A program made the translations under genes and the position numbers. 63,700 nt of DNA. It comes from JAJFUG01 sp964473155. GTDB taxonomy: Bacteria > Gemmatimonadota > Glassbacteria > GWA2-58-10. The stretch spans positions 1 through 63,700 of the forward strand of contig CAYYNT010000019.1 of assembly GCA_964473155.1 (NCBI GenBank). The letters run 5' to 3'. The notes under the pieces are model-generated. The model was not told the origin of the DNA and did not search any database. It was given only the letters and a program-made list of their open reading frames with translations. Positions 57,422-63,700 of the stretch are shown in pieces; position 1 is the stretch's first letter; the number at the start of each line of letters is the position of its first letter.

Positions 57422-59452
57422 TCACTCCACTTCCAGCACGCCGTAGATATCCAGTTCCGGGACCAGCGCCAGCATGCCGCCGCCGTCCAGCACGGTCAGT
57501 TCGAGGCTCAGCGGTTTCTGGCCGGGCCGGTGGTACGTGGCTTTTTTGGGGCTGAACCCCTGAACGCTGAACACCACCGGTGCGTGACGCACCGGGCGGC
57601 CCGGCTGGTAGTTCACCAGGTGGGCCAGGCAGCGCCCGTCTGCACGGTAGTATTCGGCGACAACATAAGGCTGCGTTTCCACCTGCACGCTGCAAGCGCC
57701 GCGCATGGCCCAGTTCAGGCCTGCCCGGAACTCCTCGCTGTTGCGCGGAAGGCCCCAGTAGGCAGGATCGACCTCATCGGCATAAGGCGGCACGTTTTGC
57801 GGACTGACAAACGCGGGCAGGTAGAACACCCGGCCCTTGCCCAGCTCCAGGCGGGCCTGTTCGCCGGGATTCGAAAGAGGTTTTTCCAGGCCCATTTTCA
57901 GCCAGAAACGATCCGCGCCCTCGCGCAAGCGACGCCACTGGTCGAACTGTCCGCTGGCCCCCACAACTATCAGAGCGCCACCCTTCTCGACATAGGCTTT
58001 GAGCTGCTCGATACGCTCATCCGAAAGGTTCTGCTGCTCGGCTAAAACCACGGCCCGCCAGTTCGCCAGCCTCTCATAGTCCTGGTCGAAAAGAAGGGTG
58101 AACGGAGCGCGGGACTGGATCAGGGTCTGCTCGGCCTGGATGGTGGCCAGGAAAGCTTTCCAGCCGGTGAAAGTCATCGAGGCGAAATCGCGCATCACGC
58201 CGATATCCGCAATTGGAGTCAGATCGCGGAACAGCTGGGGATTATCGTTGAAGAAGGCCAGAAAAGCCCGGTCAAGATCCTTTCCCCGCCCTGTGCCGTC
58301 CGGGTCGAGTATCGGCCAGCCGACATCACCGGGGCACATCCGGTTGAATGCCATGCTCTCGGCCAGCTCCAGAGGGCTGCCGTTGTAACTGAACAGGGCG
58401 GCGCCGAAACGCCGGGCGGTCTTGAACGAGCGTATCTTGCTGACCAGCCGGTTCTCCTCCGGATAGTAGTGCGCGTGGTCCGGGTCCTCGCTCCAGAATA
58501 TGTCGCAGAGCGGCAAAAGCCGGGCGTGGTCCATGCCGTTGGAATAGGCGCAGTTCTGGCCCCACACGCCGTGCGGGTTAAACTCCACCACCGCCTCGGG
58601 GTTCAGCGTGCGGATATGCTCGCTAAGCTCGCGGATGAACCCGCTGAGCGCCTCGACCCGGAAAGTGATCCATTCCTGGACCAGCGGATCGGTCACCGGG
58701 GCCATCGGACGGTTCTCCACGCGCGGTGGACTGATCTGCCCGACCTCCACGAATCCCAGGCGCAGACGGCGCTCCGCGGGGGTGTATTTTTTCTCCAGAT
58801 ATTCCCGGAACTGCGCCTGGATCCTCTCGGTGTAACCCGCATCCAGCGGGAACATGGTGTAGAAATTGTCGAAATGGATCAGGTCCATGCCGTAGTCCCG
58901 CAACGCCTCGGTCACCTGGCCCTTGATCAGCTCGCGGTAGCCGGGATGGCTGAAATCGGCACGCTCGCGGTAGTACTGATCGGCGTAGATGATTGGCTGG
59001 CCGGCGTGGTCGCGCTGGATCCAGTCCCGCGCGCCGGGGATTTCCTGGTAAAGGGTCTCCGAGAAAAGAGTGCTGCCGATGTAAGCCCCGGCGAACATCC
59101 CTTGTTTTTTCAGGGCCTGGACCAGCTTGCGGGTGTAAGCCTTGGACTCCTTTTCATGCTCAGGCCCCAGGCCCTTGTAGAAATGAGTAATTACAGTGTT
59201 TACTCCTGCGGCCTTTAGCGCCTTGACCGTGCTCTCCTGGTGCTCCCATTCCCAGCGCGCCAGAGGATCGTGCGGGGTGTTGCCGTTGCGGATACGGAAT
59301 TCGAGCGGCTCCCAGTTGCCCACGAACGAGATGCCGTTTTGCAGCCACCAGGCGGGCTTCTGGTCAGCCGGCCTTGGCTGCTGTGCGAAACAGGGGGGAA
59401 CCGATATCAGCAGAACAGCGGTCAGGAGAACAGCACTCCAGGCCCTTTTCAT
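57422..59452 (-). CDS. secreted glycoside hydrolase-like protein with C-terminal trimerisation/beta domains
   Basis: A ~676-residue exported protein. Start ATG 59452 has GGAGGC seven bases upstream and a signal peptide (MKRAWSAVLLTAVLLISVPP; cleaved near CFAQQ). Residues ~35-420 look like a (beta/alpha)8 glycosidase-type barrel (VNTVITHFYKGLGPEHEKES; GMFAGAYIGSTLFSETL; MDLIHFDNFYTMFP; VVEFNPHGVWGQNCAYSNGM; CDIFWSEDPDHAHYYPEENR) with candidate catalytic acids. Residues ~440-590 resemble a GH42-type trimerisation/glutaminase-like domain (ADIGVMRDFAS; VVLAEQQNLSDERIEQLKAY; KGGALIVVGASG). The end is beta-rich. Substrate unknown; putative beta-galactosidase-like activity on an extracellular glycan. 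Confidence 0.72.
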   Translation of the reverse strand: MKRAWSAVLLTAVLLISVPPCFAQQPRPADQKPAWWLQNGISFVGNWEPLEFRIRNGNTPHDPLARWEWEHQESTVKALKAAGVNTVITHFYKGLGPEHEKESKAYTRKLVQALKKQGMFAGAYIGSTLFSETLYQEIPGARDWIQRDHAGQPIIYADQYYRERADFSHPGYRELIKGQVTEALRDYGMDLIHFDNFYTMFPLDAGYTERIQAQFREYLEKKYTPAERRLRLGFVEVGQISPPRVENRPMAPVTDPLVQEWITFRVEALSGFIRELSEHIRTLNPEAVVEFNPHGVWGQNCAYSNGMDHARLLPLCDIFWSEDPDHAHYYPEENRLVSKIRSFKTARRFGAALFSYNGSPLELAESMAFNRMCPGDVGWPILDPDGTGRGKDLDRAFLAFFNDNPQLFRDLTPIADIGVMRDFASMTFTGWKAFLATIQAEQTLIQSRAPFTLLFDQDYERLANWRAVVLAEQQNLSDERIEQLKAYVEKGGALIVVGASGQFDQWRRLREGADRFWLKMGLEKPLSNPGEQARLELGKGRVFYLPAFVSPQNVPPYADEVDPAYWGLPRNSEEFRAGLNWAMRGACSVQVETQPYVVAEYYRADGRCLAHLVNYQPGRPVRHAPVVFSVQGFSPKKATYHRPGQKPLSLELTVLDGGGMLALVPELDIYGVLEVE

Positions 59453-59619
59453 TTGAGCCTCCATGCGGTTGGGCGCTTGGCGCAGTTGAATTCCCTTTAC
59501 GGCCAGGGGCGGCTTTATTATATTGAATATGCCGTTTTTAAGTGCATCAGCATACCGCGGGAGCCGTCGCCAGCAGCGGAGGGCAAGCGCGGTAAATTCT
59601 TTTAAGGAGAGTTGAGAAG

Positions 59620-59976
59620 ATGTTGAGGGAGATGTTCAAAAGCAAGATCCACATGGCCACCGTGACCGAAACAGTCCTGGAGTACGAGGGTTCTATAGGT
59701 ATAGACTATGACCTGATGCTCGCCGCCGACCTTCTGCCGAACGAGAAGGTGATGGTGGCGAATGTCAACACCGGCGAGCGTCTGGAAACCTACGTTATCG
59801 AGGCCCCTGCCGGAAGCGGCACAATCAGCCTGAACGGCGCCGCGGCCCGTTCGGCGCAGACCGGCGACCGGGTGATAATCCTGAGTTTCTGCATGATCGA
59901 CGAGAACGAGGCCCGTCTGATGAAGCCCGCCGTGGTGCATGTGGACGGTGACAACCGTCAGGTGCGCAAAGGCTGA
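59620..59976 (+). CDS. panD: aspartate 1-decarboxylase proenzyme
   Basis: A 118-residue pyruvoyl enzyme. It begins MLREMFKSKIHMATVTETVL, close to the family start MLRTMLKSKIHRATVT. The self-cleavage site is G24-S25 (EYEGSIGID), giving a beta chain of 24 residues and an alpha chain with an N-terminal pyruvoyl group; SGTISLNGAAARSAQTGDRV is the typical core. It makes beta-alanine from aspartate for pantothenate/CoA synthesis in the cytoplasm. AAGGAG lies 10 bases upstream. Other pan genes are not adjacent. A small change, M12 for the usual Arg12, is noticeable. Confidence 0.95.
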   Translation: MLREMFKSKIHMATVTETVLEYEGSIGIDYDLMLAADLLPNEKVMVANVNTGERLETYVIEAPAGSGTISLNGAAARSAQTGDRVIILSFCMIDENEARLMKPAVVHVDGDNRQVRKG

Positions 59977-60132
59977 CGGCTTCAGGCCTCCGGGTTGTCT
60001 GGAATCTTTCCGGATGCGGGTTTTTCGCCGGCCATAATTCTGATTCGGTTGTCCGCGGGTCCAATAGTCCTCATTTTTGTTCTTTGAGAATTATATCAAT
60101 CCTTAACTGTTTGTAGTGCAAGTGGTTCCGTA

Positions 60133-60161
60133 GGGGCACGGCGCGCCGTGCCCCATTTTTT
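60133..60161 (+). terminator. GC-rich palindrome with T-run (terminator-like repeat)
   Basis: A perfect 22-bp palindrome (arms GGGGCACGGCG and CGCCGTGCCCC) follows GTA and is followed by A and six Ts. It is the same type as those at 54.3 and 56.9 kb but here could terminate plus-strand transcription from panD. It lies just before the convergent RNase H stop. Confidence 0.6.
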
Positions 60162-60170
60162 CCCTGCTAT

Positions 60171-60971
60171 TTATTTAATCTCACCGTCCGGCTCTGATCC
60201 TGTTTTTTTCGCTACCTCGTCCAGCGCCCGGTTGACCAGGCTGTCGGCCTGGCTGTTCAGCTCTCGCCGCACGTGGCGGGTGCTGAAATGGTCGAAACCC
60301 CGGATGAGAGACCGCGCCTGCTCGAAAAGGGTTTTCAGCTCCGGGGATTTCACCTTGTAGCGGCCTTCGAGCTGACGGACCAGCAGCTCGCTGTCGGCCA
60401 GGTGCTCCACCCGCCGCGCCCCGCGCTCGCGGGCCAGTCGAAGGCCCTCGATGAGGGCCGTGTACTCGGCCACGTTGTTGGTCGCCGTGCCGATATGCTC
60501 GGCCAGCTCCTCCCGGTAGCCGCTTATCCGCTGGATCAGAACCACACCGATACCGGCCGGTCCGGGATTGCCCCGGCTGCCCCCGTCCGTGTAAAGCTGC
60601 ACGGCCTCCTCAGGATCGAGACCCGCCGCGGGCCGCTCGCTGGACTGAGGTTCCATTGTCCGCGGCCCCGCGCTGTCATCGGCTGACCACGCTAGGCGTT
60701 CATCCAGCGGCTGCGCCGCGCGCTCCACCCGGCAGTCCACGCACAGGCGAAGCTCCGGCGAATCGCTGTTTTCCACCAGGGTCCGCGCCTCGCGCAGGGT
60801 CATTTCCAGCGGTGCAAGCCCAAGAACTTTGGAGGTGAAAGCCACGACCCGCTCGCGCCAGGTGAGAGCTGTGTCGAGCGCGAGAAGGGGCGGACGGCAT
60901 CCCTCTGCCACCAGCAGGCTCTGTCCCCCGGCCCGCAGGTTGACCTCGACACGGACTTTGAAAAGGGTCAT
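60171..60971 (-). CDS. ribonuclease HI-like protein with unknown N-terminal domain
   Basis: A 266-residue protein. The C-terminal ~140 residues are an RNase HI domain: VQLYTDGGSRGNPGPAGIGV (first Asp), NNVAEYTALIEGLRLARERG (Glu), HLADSELLVRQLEGRYKVK (Asp) and HVRRELNSQADSLVNRALDE (last Asp). All four catalytic residues are present. The Gly-rich GPAG and the lack of the basic protrusion fit the archaeal/Bacillus-type RNase HI rather than E. coli RnhA. The N-terminal ~115 residues (VRVEVNLRAGGQSLLVAEGC; CVDCRVERAAQPLDE) match no domain I know. It would degrade RNA in RNA-DNA hybrids. Confidence 0.85.
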   Translation of the reverse strand: MTLFKVRVEVNLRAGGQSLLVAEGCRPPLLALDTALTWRERVVAFTSKVLGLAPLEMTLREARTLVENSDSPELRLCVDCRVERAAQPLDERLAWSADDSAGPRTMEPQSSERPAAGLDPEEAVQLYTDGGSRGNPGPAGIGVVLIQRISGYREELAEHIGTATNNVAEYTALIEGLRLARERGARRVEHLADSELLVRQLEGRYKVKSPELKTLFEQARSLIRGFDHFSTRHVRRELNSQADSLVNRALDEVAKKTGSEPDGEIK

Positions 60972-61223
60972 GCTCGGAATCTCCCGTGAAAATCAGACGT
61001 TCGCAATTTATGCATCGTTCGAGGCTCTGGCAAGGCCGGATGCATCCGTGGCCAGGCCGCTGTCCTTGACCCGCCGCCGCTAACCCGTTACCTTCAAATA
61101 ACTGCTGTCCCCTGTTATGTGTAACTCGTTGATTAACCGTTATCTACGCCCATGACAAGACCTTAGCCGGGCCTCCCGTTTGCAATGGCGCAGCCGGGAC
61201 CGGCAGGATGGCAAGGAGCCGAA

Positions 61224-62264
61224 ATGTCCTCAGTCTCTTTACTCAGGCGCGCCCTTGTGGCGGTGGCTTTATCCTCCCTGCTGGCTGTTTCCTGCACGGA
61301 GATCAAGGTGCAGAAACCACGCGCTTTCGGGCGCGAAAAGGAGATTCTGGTCATCTGCAACGACACCACCTGGGCCGCGATAGAAGAGCAACTGCGCCTT
61401 AAGGTGGAGGTGGAGTTCCAGGCCGTGCGGCGCGAGAAAATCTTCGAGCTGGCGCACGCCAACCAGCAGGATGTGGATTATTTCAAGGAGTGGGACAAGA
61501 TAATACTGATCGAGTCGCTGGAAAGAAAAATCCTTCTGCCGGACGTGGTGGACGAGGCCACGCTGAAAAAAGTGGCGGAAAGCCGCGAGGGTTTGTACTT
61601 CACGAAACCGGATATCTGGGCGCGCGGACAGAGCGTGGTCGGGCTGGCCGCCGCAGCCGAGGCCGACCTTCCCCGCGTGGTGGCTCTCTACGGCGACAGA
61701 ATCTATCAGGGATTCCTGAAGATACTGGAGCAGGAAGAGGACGAAAAGATGTATCTGAGCGGGATCAACCAGGCCCTGGCCGATTCGCTTCTGCGCGCCT
61801 GCGGGTTCTCGCTGGTGCTGCCCAAGGTCTACCAGCATGCCATGCTCGACACTATGCCCGCGGGACAGATGCTGTTCCTGCACCAGGACCCGGTGCGCGG
61901 CATATTCATCGCCCGGCAGGACAATCCCGCGCCGCTCGACCTCAGCGCGGAGCGCCTGGCCGCTGAACGTGACTCGCTCCTGGCGGTCCATGTTTACCCT
62001 GGCATGTACACCCTTCCCGAGCGGATCGACACGAGCACGGTCGTTGCCGGAGGGCTGAGCCGCATCCGTGTCTACGGAGTCTGGGAAAACCGTCAGGAGA
62101 TAAGCGGCGGAGTGTTTGTCCAGCAGATAATCGACCTGCCGGACAGGAACGTCCGTTATATCATCGACTGCCTGCTGTTCTGCCCGGACGGGCGCAAGAA
62201 CAAATACCGTTATATATATCAATTCGATCACATTATGGATACTTTCACCCTTGCAGGGAAGTAG
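61224..62264 (+). CDS. DUF4837 family lipoprotein
   Basis: About 346 residues from ATG 61224, with AAGGAG five bases upstream. The N-terminus is a lipoprotein signal (LVAVALSSLLAVSC, lipobox LAVSC). The mature part matches DUF4837, a family typical of Bacteroidota and relatives: KEILVICNDTTWAAIEEQLR, LFLHQDPVRGIFIARQDN-like segments and YRYIYQFDHIMDTF at the C-terminus. It should sit in the envelope facing the periplasm; the function is unknown. dnaE starts 10 bp downstream, so the two are likely co-transcribed. Confidence 0.82.
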   Translation: MSSVSLLRRALVAVALSSLLAVSCTEIKVQKPRAFGREKEILVICNDTTWAAIEEQLRLKVEVEFQAVRREKIFELAHANQQDVDYFKEWDKIILIESLERKILLPDVVDEATLKKVAESREGLYFTKPDIWARGQSVVGLAAAAEADLPRVVALYGDRIYQGFLKILEQEEDEKMYLSGINQALADSLLRACGFSLVLPKVYQHAMLDTMPAGQMLFLHQDPVRGIFIARQDNPAPLDLSAERLAAERDSLLAVHVYPGMYTLPERIDTSTVVAGGLSRIRVYGVWENRQEISGGVFVQQIIDLPDRNVRYIIDCLLFCPDGRKNKYRYIYQFDHIMDTFTLAGK

Positions 62265-62274
62265 AGCGCTGTCC

Positions 62275-63700
62275 GTGGCAGACATTCCTTTCGTGCATCT
62301 GCACAACCACTCCGATTACAGCCTGCTCGACGGCGCGGCGAAAATAAAGCGCATGGTCGCGCAGGCCGCCTCTTTCGGCATGAGCGCCCTGGCCCTGACC
62401 GACCATGGCAACATGTTCGGGGCTATCGAGTTCTACTCCGAGGCCAAAAAAGCCGGGATCAAGCCGATCCTGGGCATGGAGAGCTACATCACCCACGGCA
62501 GCCGTCTGACCCGCACCGCCGAGGAGGGGGCCGGGAACTACCATCACCTGACCCTTCTGTCCGAGGACAACACCGGCTACCACAACCTGGCCCGCCTTTC
62601 CAGCATCGGCTACCTCGAGGGGTTCTACTACAAGCCGCGGATCGATCTGGAGTCCCTGCGCGCCAATATCGCGGGCCTGATCGGTCTGAGCGGCTGCGTG
62701 AAAGGCCCCGTGGCCGAGCTGATCTACCGCGGACGGCTGGACGAGGCGCGCGAGAACGCGGCCATGTACCGCGACCTTTTCGGCCCGGACCGCTTTTTCA
62801 TCGAGATAATGGACCACGGCATCGATATCGAGCGCGTGGTGATGCCCGAGCTGGTGAAAATCGCCCGCGACCTGAACATCCCGCTTGTGGCCACCAACGA
62901 TGCCCACTACCTGTGCCGGGACGACGCCGAGGCGCAGGACGCCCTGGTCTGCATCCAGACAGGAAAGGTGCTGGATGACGAGAAACGGCTGAAATTCGGG
63001 ACGCAGGAGCTGTACCTGAAAAGCCCGCAGGAGATGCTCGACACGTTCCGCGACTTCCCCGACGCGGTCACCCGCACCGCCGAGATAGCGGAGCGCTGCA
63101 ACGTGAGCATCGAGTTCGGCAAGTACCTTCTGCCCGAGTTCCCCCTCCCGCCCGGCTACGACAAGAACGGCTACCTCGAGGAACTGGCCCGCAAGGGGAT
63201 GAAAAAGCGTTACCCGCAGGCTGACCAGAGCATCGAGAACCGTCTGACCTACGAGTTGGACATCATCCGCCAGACCGGTTTCCCCGGCTATTTCCTGATC
63301 GTCAGCGACTTCGTGCAGAAAAGCCGCGAGATGGGCGTGCCGGTGGGTCCGGGGCGCGGCTCGGCCGCCGGGAGCCTCGTTTCGTACTGCCTGGGCATCA
63401 CCAATATCGACCCGCTCAAGTACAACCTTCTGTTCGAGCGCTTCCTGAATCCCGAGCGCGTCTCGATGCCCGACATCGACATCGACTTCGCCGACCGCGA
63501 GCGGGAGAAGGTGATCCAGTACGTAAAGGACAAGTACGGCGAGGATAACGTCACCCAGATCATCACGTTCGGGACAATGGCCGCCCGCGCCGTGGTGCGC
63601 GATGTGGGCCGGGTGATGGGCATGCCGTTCGACGAGGTGGACCGGATCGCCAAGATGATCCCCGAGGAACTGGGGATCACCCTGGACAAGGCCCTCGAGG
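62275..63700 (+). CDS. dnaE: DNA polymerase III subunit alpha, N-terminal part
   Basis: The first ~475 codons of DnaE; it continues beyond the right edge. The likely start is GTG 62275 (VADIPFVHLHNHSDYSLLDG), after AGGGAAG. The PHP domain has HLHNHSDYSLLDG, LTDHGNMFGAIEF and ATNDAHYLCRDDAEAQD with the histidines of the metal site. The polymerase palm follows: GPGRGSAAGSLVSYCLGITN and PDIDIDFADRERE (the two catalytic Asp). Replicative polymerase in the cytoplasm. Placed 10 bp after a DUF4837 lipoprotein gene. Confidence 0.96.
   Translation, partial: MADIPFVHLHNHSDYSLLDGAAKIKRMVAQAASFGMSALALTDHGNMFGAIEFYSEAKKAGIKPILGMESYITHGSRLTRTAEEGAGNYHHLTLLSEDNTGYHNLARLSSIGYLEGFYYKPRIDLESLRANIAGLIGLSGCVKGPVAELIYRGRLDEARENAAMYRDLFGPDRFFIEIMDHGIDIERVVMPELVKIARDLNIPLVATNDAHYLCRDDAEAQDALVCIQTGKVLDDEKRLKFGTQELYLKSPQEMLDTFRDFPDAVTRTAEIAERCNVSIEFGKYLLPEFPLPPGYDKNGYLEELARKGMKKRYPQADQSIENRLTYELDIIRQTGFPGYFLIVSDFVQKSREMGVPVGPGRGSAAGSLVSYCLGITNIDPLKYNLLFERFLNPERVSMPDIDIDFADREREKVIQYVKDKYGEDNVTQIITFGTMAARAVVRDVGRVMGMPFDEVDRIAKMIPEELGITLDKALE

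Noticed and set aside
61269..62306. 345-codon minus-strand frame
   Set aside because: Antisense to the DUF4837 lipoprotein gene.

Overview
This 63.7-kb window is GC-rich chromosomal DNA from a Gram-negative-type bacterium. Several families suggest an uncultured lineage of the FCB/Acidobacteria-like part of the tree: tandem GWxTD-type TPR proteins, a DUF4837 lipoprotein, choice-of-anchor D (ASH) repeats, a large DUF4330 protein, Tat-exported Gfo/Idh/MocA and sugar-epimerase-like proteins, and an AP-endonuclease-2-fold xylose isomerase. This is an inference from gene content; no rRNA is present to settle it. I saw no tRNA, rRNA, CRISPR array or prophage.

Layout. 1-6.8 kb: xylose isomerase and xylulokinase (partial), a secreted metallophosphoesterase, a TauE/SafE permease and a three-gene ABC-2 exporter. 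6.8-12 kb: an interspersed repeat and a tandem pair of GWxTD-like TPR proteins. 12-15.3 kb: a ribbon-helix-helix/zinc-ribbon regulator with a promoter-embedded palindromic operator, followed by a znuA-znuC-znuB metal importer interrupted by a MITE-like element. 15.3-22 kb: a stand-alone type IIG-like restriction-modification gene, a membrane protein, and a Tat-exported sugar oxidoreductase/isomerase pair. 22-28.1 kb: an ASH-repeat/SUMF1 surface protein, an outer-membrane beta-barrel, a half-size TauE protein and an RluA-type pseudouridine synthase. 28.1-28.9 kb: a second copy of the first repeat, arranged as a large palindrome.

28.9-48.6 kb is one co-directional surface-polysaccharide cluster. 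It holds about eight glycosyltransferases, a WecB/WbpI-type 2-epimerase, a WbpD-type N-acetyltransferase, an AsnB-type amidotransferase, two sugar-nucleotide SDR enzymes, a DUF4330 protein, a glycosyltransferase-DUF218 fusion and a WecA/TagO-type initiating phosphotransferase. Together they suggest a lipid-linked polysaccharide containing an amidated (di)N-acetylated uronic acid.

48.7-54.8 kb: an NYN-domain protein overlapping trkA, a secreted beta-helix protein, trkH (together a potassium-uptake system) and a beta-carbonic anhydrase. 54.8-57.4 kb is mostly AT-rich or repetitive. It holds a near-consensus sigma70 promoter driving a ~155-nt candidate non-coding RNA with a very strong intrinsic terminator, an internally duplicated secreted protein, and several palindromic repeats. 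57.4-63.7 kb: a secreted glycoside-hydrolase-like protein, panD, an RNase HI with a novel N-terminal extension, a DUF4837 lipoprotein and the 5' part of dnaE.

The best candidates for undescribed biology are the RHH/zinc-ribbon metal regulator with its operator, the small RNA locus near 55.2 kb, the foldback repeat family, and the GT4-DUF218 fusion.
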